A stretch of DNA of 64,000 nt. It comes from Irpex lacteus (lineage: Eukaryota > Basidiomycota > Agaricomycetes > Polyporales > Irpicaceae). The notes beneath the pieces are model-generated. The model was given only the letters and a program-made list of their open reading frames with translations. It was not told where the DNA came from and made no database searches. The position numbers and the translations under genes were made by a program. How positions within the stretch are numbered: position 1 is the stretch's first letter; every line of letters begins with the position of its first letter. Positions 43,289-53,724 of this stretch are shown here, one piece after another. The stretch spans positions 1 to 64,000 of the forward strand of contig MQVO02000019.1 in the NCBI GenBank assembly GCA_001986395.2. Direction: 5' to 3'.

Positions 43289-46151
43289 ATGCCAAGTAGC
43301 CCATCGCACAATCATAAACACAAATCCAGCCACAAAGACAAGCACAATCGCTCGCGTTATCAAACTGCCCACTATGGAGCCCATCGCCAACTGCACCGTG
43401 ATCAACAGAGAACATCAAGCTCCAGCCTGTTGCTCGACTTGCCCACTGAGTCTCTCACGCATGTCACTGCTTTCCTCGACCCACCGTCACTCTTCTCCCT
43501 TGCACAGACATGCAAGTCGCTCTATCGTCACGTAGGCGACGATAACACCTGGAGGAGGGCGTTCTTCTACCAATTCCTGGGTGTACATCCTGAGAGTACA
43601 TTGGATCCTCAGGAGAGTGCTCGGGATGGTACTATGTTGATGCTCCGCCGGGAGGAGGTCAACTGGAAGAGGGAGTTCGTTGCCCGGTGGAATCTCAGGA
43701 GGTGCGTTTATCTAAGACCTCCCGCAGTCCAAGCTAACAGCATTGTCACATCGTTCTATATCCCCCTTTCGCAGACGATGGGAGCGTACACGGTCATCGT
43801 CGACCATCAGCCACGTCCCTGTCCATTCTTCCGTCAGCGACATTTATTTACTCGCCCCGGACACCCGCGCTGCTCCTGTGCTGCTCACGGCGTCCCTCAC
43901 GTACGGTGTCGTCGCTCGCTCACAGCCATTAACGGGTAAAATCTCCAAAGGCTATCTTGATGCCTCTGGCACACTCAATGGGTTCGGGCACGGCAACCCT
44001 AACGCAGAGTTCTCTCCTCATCTCGCGCAGTGCGTCATCACCTCGCCGGGAGGCTCAGCCGCTAAGCTCTTGTGGGCGTTTCGGACCGGTGTGGTCGCTG
44101 TGACTACCACACCCAAGGCCACCGATTTTAGCAGGCCTTGTCAGGCGCAATACAAGAGGTGCCGAAGCGAAGATGCGCATGCTGGGACGATTGAACATGC
44201 CGTGTGGGTACATGTAGACGGCTCGTCGAGTCGGTTCTTCGCTACTGGTGGAAGTGACGGATGCGTCAAAGTCTGGGATGCGGATAACTTGCAGAAGAGT
44301 CCATGGTCGTCTCCGCTCGAGAAGAAAGAGGGCGCAACTGTGACGGTACGCGGCGGCTGCATCAGAGTGGCAGCAGACGGCAATACTGGCACTGTTGCTG
44401 CCCTTCGACAAAGCGGGGAGATGACGGTCTGGAGCGGCCTCAAACACCTCTTCTCCAACGAGTCGGACAATTCCAGCGACTCTGAACGGACGTTCCATCT
44501 TCCTGTCTCGCCAGTATTTCTCCAGCCCCTTCATTCGGATACGGACCCTCGTGGTGTACTTTCCTTCGCCGTTCACACTGAGAAGAGTGGGCATGTCTCT
44601 GTGATCACAACATACACACAGTCAGCGTTCTTCACGAAGACAACGGTAGATCTCAACAGCGAGGATGCACCCAGTACTACCATTCTCGGCCAGGAGTCGT
44701 TAGGCCAGATCACGTCAATTCAAGTAGCCTTACCAGATAAACACCATCCGTTGGAGAAAGCGTTCGTCGTCGTCGGAGACGTATTCGGATACATATCCAT
44801 TTTCGACCTGAACGCAACTCCCACTGCGCTCGCAGATTCCACTCCGCCACTCCCATGGCAGAGCGCAGTATCACCATTCCGCCGCTTCTCAGCATTCGAC
44901 GGATCAGCCGTCACAGCTCTCCTTTGGACGCCTGCCGTGCTCATCGTCGGATCTGCCCATGGCGTCCTCAAAGCATTCGACGCGACGACGTTTGACCTCC
45001 TCCGTGAGTTCAAGTTGTCGTTCGTGCGCACGATGACGGAGAAGGATGCTGTGACAAAGATACAGGTTGTGAGGGATTTGGTCGTAGCGGCTGTTGACGA
45101 TCGGGTTTATGCGTGGAGGGGTGAGCCGATGGGGAATTTGAAACCTGGTCGAGGAAAGATGAGGGCTGTGAAGATGCCTAACGGCCTTGCGAAGTGGCAT
45201 CGTGAGTGACTTTCCTTATGTTCGTACATGCCGCGTGTTAGTTACTCACATGTTACGCACTTGCCTGTAGATCAAGCTGAGATGTACAAGGACATCGCCG
45301 AGTCCCAGCGGACGTATGAACACGAGTCTGCTCGGACGCGACGTACGTTCGATAGAGAAAAGGAACAGAACACGACACTGGAGTCCCTCGGTCTAAGCGA
45401 GGTCGAGGCCGTCGAGTACGTCTTGATGCTCAGCCGCGATGAAGAGGAGAGGAAGCGGAGAGAAGCAGAAGCCAACGTTGGGGTCGTGGCAGGGACGTTC
45501 GACGAGGACCTGGACGACGTGCACACGCCTGTTGTCACTCCAGCTGCGTTCATCGAGGGTTCTTCATCGTCCCAGTCTCGAGGAAACGGGAGGTACGTGT
45601 CGAGAACGCCCCCGTCGTACGTGCACGCTGTGCACGCCAGCAGAGTTCAAGTCTCCCCTCGCATCAGGCCAGAACCGATGGAAGCCGGGTCGAGTGCACT
45701 GGACTCCATCGCTCGCTCGGTCTCCTCGTCGTCTTCGCTTGTCGGTAGTGGTAGTGCGAGCGGGGTGTCGTTGGAGGACGAGAGTCATTTCCCTACAATG
45801 TCGGGAGGGTCTTTCGCTGGGAGTCCGCAGAGTAGCAGGAGTGGAGGCGGAAGCGCATGGAGTACACCGTTGATGATGACGAGGTCTGAGAACGGAGGGG
45901 GAGGAGGGTCGGGGTCTGTTGCTTCGTCCACATCCTACAGTGATATTTCGAGGAGCTTCGGATCTAGCGTGCAGGAACTCGACGGGAGGTTCACTGCGAT
46001 GGACGTGAACAGTCCCGTTGGTGTGGATGGCGTTGGCCAGGGAGGAGGAGGTAGCGGGGCTTACGAGCCTGGCAATGATGAGGATGAAGATCTGAGGTTT
46101 GCTATTGAGTTGAGTTTGGCAGAGGCGAGGAGTCGGGGAGAGGGTGTGTAG
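43289..46151 (+). CDS. F-box / WD40-like propeller / UIM protein, 906 aa
   Basis: Three exons (43289-43701, 43775-45201, 45271-46151) sum to 907 codons. A His/Lys-rich N-terminus precedes an F-box at about 47-92 (LLLDLPTESLTHVTAFLDPP...CKSLYRHVGDDNTWRRAF). The large middle exon has propeller-like strands, best seen at about 295-310 (FFATGGSDGCVKVWD) and near the end (VVVGDVFGYISIFDL, VAAVDDRVYAWRGE). After a Ser/Gly-rich disordered region, the last 24 residues form a ubiquitin-interacting motif (DEDEDLRFAIELSLAEARSR). The F-box should recruit Skp1 of an SCF ubiquitin ligase, the propeller a substrate, and the UIM ubiquitin. A helical Glu/Arg-rich stretch follows intron 2. Confidence 0.85.
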
Positions 46152-46429
46152 GCGTTGGTACGTGTGGGTGTCTGGACTCTTTTCCCTTGAACCTATTTCT
46201 CTTGCTCGTTCCTCTAGATATAGAACGTGGATTGCGAAACACGGTGTGTTCCAATCAAGAGACTCTTTCACGATCATGCCTCGTTTTGAACTTAATGTGC
46301 ATGGGCTTCTTGAATACCGCATGTAGTTTCTTTGTGTGCTCGGTTCTTCGTAAAAGTAAACTTAGAACGAACAACATATGACTGCGCTAAACACCAACTC
46401 GTCGTCCAGCCACCTGCCCGGTCGACGTC
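46152..46429. other. 3' flank of the F-box/WD/UIM gene
   Basis: No gene seen. The interval ends where the duplicated 5' flank of family A begins. Confidence 0.4.
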
Positions 46430-46542
46430 GTCGACTCACCCCTGTACATAGGGGCTGTAACTCAGTACTCACTCCTGACCCCGATCAACGAAAACGGCTA
46501 CCGATATCACCATCGCTCGGACACTCACACATTCACGTCACA
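46430..46542 (+). promoter_or_regulatory. 5' flank of family-A gene, duplicated at 50127-50233
   Basis: The about 110 bp before the family-A start codon are strongly similar to those before the copy at 50234. Both contain GGGCTGTAACTC or GGGCCGTAACTC, then CTCCTGACCCCGATCAAC and GCTACCGATATCACCATCGC (each shown as a separate piece). The leader was duplicated with the coding exons. Confidence 0.6.
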
Positions 46543-48852
46543 ATGTCCCATCGCACTATGGACGGAGCCCGTGCCGAAAAGAATGTAACGATAATGGCGG
46601 ATAGGCGCACAGAGGAAGATAACCCGGCGTCGCACGACCGTCAAGTGAAAGGTAAGCCCCGCTTCATCACTCTATCAACCAACTCGAATGATATGCACAC
46701 CTCGATGTCACACACTGCAGTCAAGTCGTATCGGGTACCTCCTGGTAATTATCATAGCAGTGGATACGTACGATGTCCCAATGGCACGGAGGTGTTTCTT
46801 CCGCATTCTTCAAACAACAACCTACAAGAACCTGAGGTGCGTACAGTGAGGGCTCATAGCCACTGTTAGCGAACTGAAGCACGGTTCAGAGTGTACATAT
46901 TACATTATGCAGGTGGTTGCTGTCTGGTAAAGACGCAGTTGCGTCCCCAGCCGGGAACCTTGACAGCACTAGTCCTATTGACAGGCTTCCTCCCGTGACC
47001 GTACACAAACCACCGCCTCCTCTTGACCAAGATGAATGTGTAAAAGTGGAGAATGAAATAGCTCGTATAGTCCATACGTGTAGGGTTTCATTGGTGGAAA
47101 ACACAGACGATCACGAAGATTATACAGGGGTTGAATGGTCTCAGGCTATATGCCGCATTACTCTTGGTAGTCTACGGATGCCAGTCAGCTGGCATTGTAA
47201 GTCTCACTTACTTATTCAGATGCATTACTCACTGTGCATATACTCATGATGCTTTCTCAAACCCCTATCAGCTGCGCTGACAAATGAGAACCTTGCGAGA
47301 CATAAAAAAGGTATGCTTGTGAAACAAGCCTTAGCTCGTCTTTCTTACCTTTCGCTTTTAAGCACCGAGAGCAGTTGGAGGTTACTTAGAAGACCTTATC
47401 AATACAGCGGCGAACCCCAAAGATAGTGTAGAGTCAGAGATTATTACCGTCCATTCCGGATTTCCTCGTTTTGTCCGGTAAGACCGGTTGCTTTTTGAAG
47501 GTCGTCTGCTCATCTTCCGAGGCTGTATAGATGGGTGGCCATTTCCTCTAGAGCGCTCAACACGACAGTACGAATATCCTTGTGGCGCTCAAATGCTCTC
47601 CCCAAGGAATTGACCCTTGCCGAAGTTCCACGAGAAACTGGTATGCCGGTGTCTGGCCCTCCTTCCGTTCGACCTCAGAAGCGCGGTATGGACGCAATTT
47701 TCAAGGACACACTTGCCTATGCGGACGTCGGCCCGCATGACGGGAGTACGATCGGGAACGACGGGCTCATAACGGTACAGGACCCTTGGCAAGTTGTTTC
47801 GTCTACTGGAAGTATTTTGCCAGAAGCACGCTATGAAGCTAGCGGGTACGCGACTTGGATGGTGTGTCAGCTGGGCGCGAAAGTGTGCGGGCTTGTACTA
47901 CCAAAGGAATCAGAATTGGATCCCACATCACCCTCATCGCCCCAGAAGGACCTGGAAACTGCAATGCGTGCCTACTATGACCTTCGGGTCGTAAAAAGTA
48001 GAACGAATACAAGCAGCTCTGTCCAACAACTTGCGGAGGTGGCTGAACCCGTGCAAACGTTGGTGTCCCCTCGCACGCTTATGTACGTATCCGCTCTGGC
48101 TGCTCTATATAAACAGTGAAGTATCGTTTATCGACTGAAGAGTTCATTCCAGGATACTGCCCCCAGGAGCTCTCCTATTGACGTACGCAGTTGAGCCTAG
48201 CGTGTTCACTGTCGGCCGATTCTATACACTCGACTCGATGCATCTTACGGAGGTCTGTCGTGCATGCTCCGCGCTCTCTTGGAAGGCCCACCCTGGCAAC
48301 TTGAAAGGCACTGGCAATTATCGAAGACGTTCAGGAAGTACAAGGATACTCAGTAGGATCGTGCTGGACCTCGTTTACAGTCACGGTGGAAAGTCAGGTA
48401 AGTGTTACATACACTGAGCACTCCTGTACCACTGAGTAGACCCTACTTCTGGAGTACTACTTGGATCGTGCAGAGTTGAGTCGGAAGTTCGCTGCTGATT
48501 TTCGCGGTGCATGGCAGTGCTACGAAAACCGTTCCTCTCGCTCGCGCGGATGGTTCTATGGGCCCACCTGTATCTTCCCGCGGATTACAACTTTGATCTC
48601 GAGCAGAAGGAGCTAAAGATCGAGGACGTTAGCCGACACTTCAAGTGCGATCTCGCTGCAGCCCAATCCATCGTTGAGTTGATCCTCGAGCACAACGACT
48701 TGTCTATAGACGACATACGTCCTGAACCTCTGGAAGCCTTTCATTGGCTATCAAGCATTGGCCAAGGCTCTGATTGGACAGATTGGAGAGATCCTGGGAC
48801 CGCGCGGGTGGATATACCTGATGTAACCAAAAAATACTTACTCTGGCCTTGA
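46543..48852 (+). CDS. Family-A orphan protein, 605 aa, eight exons
   Basis: Eight exons (46543-46651, 46721-46836, 46890-47196, 47272-47310, 47363-47477, 47531-48082, 48153-48397, 48518-48852) sum to exactly 606 codons with canonical introns, which supports a live gene. No known domain. Exons 1-2 give MSHRTMDGARAEKNVT and VKSYRVPPGNYHSSGYVRC. The middle has a Pro-rich segment (LPPVTVHKPPPPLDQDE) and GYLEDLINTAANPKDSVESE. Exon 6 includes SLWRSNALPKELTLAEVPRE. Exon 7 has a CRACSALSWKAHPGN stretch. Exon 8 ends with a helical acidic region (SRHFKCDLAAAQSIVELILE). The first two exons and the leader are duplicated at 50.1-50.5 kb. The acceptor of exon 8 (GCAG before 48518) was chosen because it alone keeps the long protein-like frame. 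Confidence 0.65.
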
Positions 48853-49221
48853 GTACGTTTTTTCATGATCTGATAACTCACTCTGACAACAGCAATTGTC
48901 TCCGCCTTTCAGCCCTCGCTCTGTTACTCTCACTGGGCTCACCCAACCTGCTGCAATGTATTCCTTCACCACCGAGACTCTCATCATCGCTTTTCCCTTC
49001 CCCGAGAAGTCTCCCGTGGGAACGTTGAGTTTTAATTCTTTATAGAGCCGGAACGGCAACAGCGCGAGCTCTCTTGTTGCGAGCTTCATTTCTCGTTCGT
49101 CTGCGCTATATTTGTGAGTGATCTCTGCAGCGACTGTGGTTATAGATGCGTAGGGTATTTCTGTGATCCGTAGCGTGTGAGCCGATTCCAATATGAACGT
49201 GCGGTAGCCTCTGAGGCTCAC
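48838..49221 (-). CDS. Possible 3' exon of a minus-strand orphan
   Basis: The open frame reads YRTFILESAHTLRITEIPYAS, shown here in two parts as YRTFILESAHTLR and ITEIPYASITTVAAEITHK, followed by LPFRLYKELKLNVPTGDFSG and VSVVKEYIAAGWVSP. The composition is protein-like. The frame has no ATG; it begins right after a TAG acceptor-like site near 49236, so it would be a downstream exon. Its stop overlaps the 3' end of the family-A gene by 15 bp. Alternatively a chance ORF. Confidence 0.3.
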   Translation of the reverse strand: MSLRGYRTFILESAHTLRITEIPYASITTVAAEITHKYSADEREMKLATRELALLPFRLYKELKLNVPTGDFSGKGKAMMRVSVVKEYIAAGWVSPVRVTERGLKGGDNCCCQSELSDHEKTYSRPE

Positions 49222-49349
49222 TGACCACAGTACCTGCTACGGAAGCTATGTATCGAAAATTTGAGGTTATTGAGCACACATAGTATCGAGAAACATCTAC
49301 TAGTAGCTCAGAGACACATAACTAAGCGAATATGCTACTGAAAAGCTGA

Positions 49350-50115
49350 TGACCTGAAGGGCTTCACTCTCGAACGAGCCATTGCCGTCGGCATCTTCAA
49401 CTCCGACGTTCCCACGAGGGACTTCTCACAAACGCCCCGACTCCGACCGTCCCAGCCTCTAATACGAGGTACGAGTATAGAGGCTGATTTACGAGCCTAG
49501 AGGTCGACGTCAAAACAACCAGCCTCAGTAGTCACGGTGCGCTTATCACTCGATGCAACTTCAGGGGGAGAAGTAGGCTTCCTCCACGGAACTTCAGGGG
49601 ATCAAGAGGTAAGTAAGCTTTATTGACGTCGACCGAAGTATATGAGTTGTTCAAATTTCTCGTTGGAACGTACATTGGCAGGACGTCTTGGCCATAAATG
49701 CATCCGAAGTCGAACCTTTGGAGCTCGTACTACTAGTGAGTACACTACCTCTATTCCGAGGTACTACGAGGTACATAGAGCGCTACTCCGACTCGAAGCA
49801 CCTCGATTTTTACGCAGAAACCTGACAAACTATTCGCCGTACCGGGTTGTGATCAACCCGGGACTACGCTAGAAGCAGCATTAGCATCCCCAGTACCACC
49901 CGAATAGCAAGTCGAGCGCGTGGACTATTTTGGGTCGAGAACGACAATCCGAATCAACGTGAGTTCTAAATTGTGCCTCCGAGTCGTACTTATTTGCATG
50001 GTAGGTCATTGATATTGTCTGGGCATCTTAGTGGCCATGATATTTCGCAAGTTGTCGCGCAATCAATGTTTGCACTTGAATATAGCCAAGGCAGTACGCA
50101 AGGTCCTGGAGGTAA
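49350..50115 (+). pseudogene. Decayed family-B copy (B')
   Basis: This stretch is alignable by eye with 52497-53110. Shared parts are TGCAACTTCAGGG.., GGATCAAGAGGTAAG, TTGGAACGTACATTGGCAG, AACCTGAC, GTTGTGATCAACCCGGGA, GAAGCAGCATTAGCATCCC, GTACCACCCGAAT, GTCGAGCGCGTGGACT and ACGCAAGGTCCTGGAGGTAAG. CCCGAATAG carries a stop where the other copy has CCCGAATGG, and several frames are broken. It is a degenerate paralogue lying directly upstream of the A' copy. Confidence 0.6.
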
Positions 50116-50126
50116 GCGTTGAGTCG

Positions 50127-50590
50127 CCCCTGTACATAAGGGCCGTAACTCGCTCCTGACCCCGATCAACTAAAACAGCTACCGATATCACCATCGCTCG
50201 GACACTCACCCGTTCACGTCTCTGCCTTCCGCAATGTCCCATCGCACTACGGACGGAGCCCGTGCTGAAAAGAATGTAACGATGGTGGAGGATAGGAGTT
50301 CAGAAGAAGACCAATCGGCGTCGCATGAACATCAACTCAAAGGTAACCCCCGCTTCATCACTATCAACCAACTCGAATAATGTGCAAACGTCGACGTCAC
50401 ACGCTGCAGTCAAATCGTATCGGGTACTTCCTGATGATTATCGGAGCAATGGATATGTACGACTTCTCAATAACACGAAGGTGTCTCTTCCGTATACTAC
50501 AGAAAAAAACGCACAAGAACCAGAGGTACGTAAAGTGGAAGCTCACAGCCACTGCTTGTTACCGAACTGAAGAACAGCTTTGATGATTTC
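50127..50590 (+). pseudogene. Truncated family-A copy (A'), exons 1-2 retained
   Basis: The leader and first two exons of the family-A gene are duplicated here. Exon 1 (50234-50342) and exon 2 (50410-50525) have exactly the same lengths as in the full gene, 109 and 116 nt, with the same intron phase. The peptides are similar (MSHRTTDGARAEKNVT; VKSYRVLPDDYRSNGYVR). After exon 2 the expected third exon has lost its frame (TGA or TAA soon after each acceptor). The downstream open pieces (to 51116) do not resemble the remaining exons. It is either a pseudogene or a new short gene. Confidence 0.6.
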
Positions 50591-50985
50591 AAGTTGTGCA
50601 AATAACGACGAAGCGAGCAGTGCAAGTACGTTTCAAAGAAGTGTTTGCGTGCGAGGCTGATGTAACAATGAGGAAATGTTATACAATGTACTTCAAAGAA
50701 TGCCAAAGAATGCCGTCCTGCAAGCTCCGGGATTGTCAATTGATCGATAGAAACTTCGTTTACGCAAGACCAACGAGGATGACGGGTTGGTAACTACCCT
50801 TTGATACATGCCGGAGTTCGTAGAGGACAAGACTCTCGAATGGAATAGCATTCGGTGTCCAATTGGCGCTGTCTTCCCAACTACCAGTGCCCGACCTATG
50901 ATAGGTCTGTCCTCAAACTCCATGTTAGCGGGAGTCAAGATAACAGAATGTTTATACCCTCACGCTGTAGAACCTTTGTACCGTT

Positions 50986-51476
50986 TTAGCGACAGCCTGG
51001 GCGAGCCTCGACTTGGTGACCATGGACATTTGCCCATCGCGCACCATCCGAACATTGACTGGATCTGCCCACGATTGACATCCAGGCCACTACAAAGAAT
51101 AAAACATTGTGAGTGATCGTATGCACAGTAATAAAAATAATATACCGTACGTTCAAACGTATTGAGATCTTATTACCCTCTACAGCTATCGGAGAGATAG
51201 TGTCGCCCCCCTCCAAGCCGGTGCATTCCTCGCCGCACTCTCTGCATGAAGTGAGTACTGTAACCATCCGGACCCCGGGTTCCCCATTGTGACTGAATCG
51301 AATAGTCTCGCCTGGCGTAAACGCACCAGCCTGAGGTGGCACGTGCACTTTCTGAGGGACTATGACCCCGCCGACCGGATCAGGTATGTTGAGGAACGAG
51401 TGGTATGTTGGCTGTAGAAGGAAGCAAGTCATCGATCGCTACCGAGTTAGTCAGGAGGAATCCTTACAGTCTCCAT
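50986..51476 (-). CDS. Small orphan protein candidate
   Basis: A mini-exon ATGGAGACT (51476-51468), a 53-nt intron (GTAAGGATTCC...CTACAG) and an exon from about 51414 give MET then PTYHSFLNIPDPVGGVIV, PQKVHVPPQAGAFTPGETIR, FSHNGEPGVRMVTVLTSCRE and CGEECTGLEGGDTISPIAVE (four consecutive pieces). The first 80 residues look like a real beta-rich domain with a CREC-x2-EC cluster. The 3' end is uncertain; an intron GTAATAAG...TTTGTAG is possible. It sits inside the duplicated A/B cluster, opposite to its neighbours. No family recognised. Confidence 0.4.
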
Positions 51477-51903
51477 CGTTTACAAGGATGAAGAGGAGAG
51501 GCGGGAAGAGCCTGCCAGTGCTGAGGTGGACTGGAAGGAATGGTCAGAGTGCAGAGTAACAGACCTTCACGAGCTCAGTCAGGGCTTAAGTAGAGGTCAT
51601 CCGTCTGGCGGCTGCGTCCAACCTGATAGCTACTGAATAGCCACTGAATAGCCTCCAGGTTCATTATCTAAGCGTTAATTTCGGGAGGTCTTGCAATTGG
51701 TCGCACAGGGGAGCGCCGTGGTCAACCGCCGTCACGGTGTATATGGAACCCAAATATCACTGCTTATCACATATCTGTGTAGAAACGTGTCCAAGGCGTG
51801 GGCGGTGTAGAAGGTACTTATACGAGCCTGTACGTCCTCTTTCTAGTACGACAGCCTAAGCATCTAACCCCCCGCCTCTCCCGTCAGAGCACTGCATCAC
51901 AGT

Positions 51904-52425
51904 GATCGGACATTCCCGCCACTGACCCCCAACCGCGACATCTGGACCCGTCAGCATCCGTGGTGCCCTTTTCAGTCAGTGCAACTTCAAGGTCGGAAAT
52001 GGATAGCCTCGGCGTGCACTTGCAACGGAAGCGAATGAGATCCTCCCTTTCCGAGGCCTTAGGAAATGAATGGGTGAGTTCTAAGTATGTGCGATATATA
52101 TGGATTGTCTCTCATTGGAACGTACATTGGCAGAACGCCTCGACAAATGGATTCCAAGAGGCTTGGTGTTCCCATAGATACACCTTCCCGAGCACCTTTG
52201 AGAAGAAACCTGACATAATATTCGATGTTCCTGATCAACGCGCGATCTCGCTTGAAGCAGCACATCCAAAACCACCCGAATGGAGGGAGCGACTTAGTAC
52301 GTCCTCCATTGATTTTCCCCAGGCCTTAGAATATGAATGGGTGAGTTCTAAGTATATGCGATATATATGGATCGTTTCTCATTGGAACGACATGACGTTC
52401 CTGATCAACGCGCAATCTCGAGTGA
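51904..52425 (+). pseudogene. Family-B copies B1 and B2 (B2 internal, truncated)
   Basis: B1 (51904-52320) has the leader CATTCCCGCCACTGACCCCC, an exon starting MDSLGVHLQRKRMRSS (51999), an intron-like GTGAGTTCTAAG...TTGGCAG and an exon with TFPSTFEKKPDIIFDVPDQR. Splicing the two creates a TGA, so B1 is probably dead. B2 (about 52321-52425) repeats GAATGGGTGAGTTCTAAGTA and GATCAACGCGC only. Both sit just upstream of the best copy, B3. Confidence 0.55.
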
Positions 52426-52522
52426 TCAGATATTCCCGCCATTGACCCCCAATCAAGGTCGACGTCAGAGCCTGCCGACATCCGTGATGCCCTTTCCAGT
52501 CAGTGCAACTTCAAGGTCGAAA

Positions 52523-53096
52523 ATGGACAGCCTCGGGGTGCTACACTTGGAACGGAAGCGAATTGGACGCCCCTCCCGGTGTTCTCTTTCCGGGGCCTTA
52601 GGTGATCAAGAGGTAAGCTTCATTGTCCGAAGTATTTGATGTGTTGTTGTTTCTCACTGGAACGTATATTGGCAGGCCGTCTTATCGAACGCATTTCGAC
52701 GGCGAGAAGAACCTGTCGTTCCCACCGAGCTCGTACCACAGGTCAAATACACCTCCCCGAATACCTTTGAGAAGAAGCCTGACATAATATTCGACGTTCC
52801 TGATCAACACGGGATTACGCTTGAAGCAGCATTAACATCTCAAGTACCACCCGAATGGAAAGTCGAGTGCGTGGACTGTTTTGCGTCGGCGACGAAAGTC
52901 GCGATCCGAGTCAACGTGAGTTTGAAGTTGGGCCTTCGGTGTGGCAAGTCATTGATACCGTCTGGGTATTTAGTGGCCAGGATATTTAGCAAGTTCGTGC
53001 GCGATCAATGTATGCGACGATACAAAGGAGCAGAAGCCGATCACCAAGGCCAAACTTGCCCAGAATATAGCCAAGACTGTACGCAAGGTGCTGGAG
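52523..53096 (+). CDS. Family-B gene, best-preserved copy (B3), 3' end unclear
   Basis: Exon 1 (52523-52612) reads MDSLGVLHLERKRIGRPSRC and joins in phase 0 to exon 2 (52676-52915): NAFRRREEPVVPTELVPQ, TFEKKPDIIFDVPDQHGITL and PPEWKVECVDCFASATK. A third exon (53034-53096) would encode KPITKAKLAQNIAKTVRKVL, followed by a good donor; the end of the gene beyond is not found. The VECVDC motif and the strand-like composition after it recall fungal secreted DUF7029/DUF7223-type proteins, but this is a weak resemblance. Related copies: B' (49.4 kb), B1, B2. No signal peptide is visible at this start. Confidence 0.45.
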
Positions 53097-53724
53097 GTAA
53101 GCATTGAGCAATGCTTCGGCACCATGGGTCAGTATTCACTTAATCAACCGTCGGTAATAGGAACATGGGCGTAAAATTCAATCCCAGGAAGGGCATGAGA
53201 AATGGATCATCGGCCGCAACGAATGTAATGGAATTCAGTTTCCAATGGTCTATCTGTCCAAGCTGTGTCATGTCAGCGAAACGAGCTGGCAACCGGAGTT
53301 GTACGTAGCTTGGAAGTCTGAGAAGTGAAGGATGTAAAAGTCATAGCTGAGATTGCATTGGCTGTCATAATATGGATAGTACACTTCGGACTGCATGACA
53401 TGATTATCCACTCAGAATCGGCCGTCCGGATCCCTGATTCTTTCGACGGTGTGCATACAAGAGTGGTATATTTACAGCGTAGAAATATCCCGTGGTAGCT
53501 GTCTCCTGACCCTCGAATGTGAAAACAAAGCCTTGTATGTCTCGATCGAGTAAGACAAGAGCCATGTCATCGACGTTCAAAACTTCACGTCTAAGAGCGA
53601 TGCGAGCTAGATTCTAACGTCAAAAAGCAATGATGCCTATATCATTTTCGAGAGCCTGGATTTTGACTGTTATAAGCCGTACGGACGGAGACGAGCTAGT
53701 CTCGATACAAAAGATGTCATCCAC
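53097..53724. other. Intergenic between the A/B cluster and acid phosphatase
   Basis: No supported gene; probably the decayed 3' part of B3 plus the 3' flank of the phosphatase gene. Confidence 0.4.
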
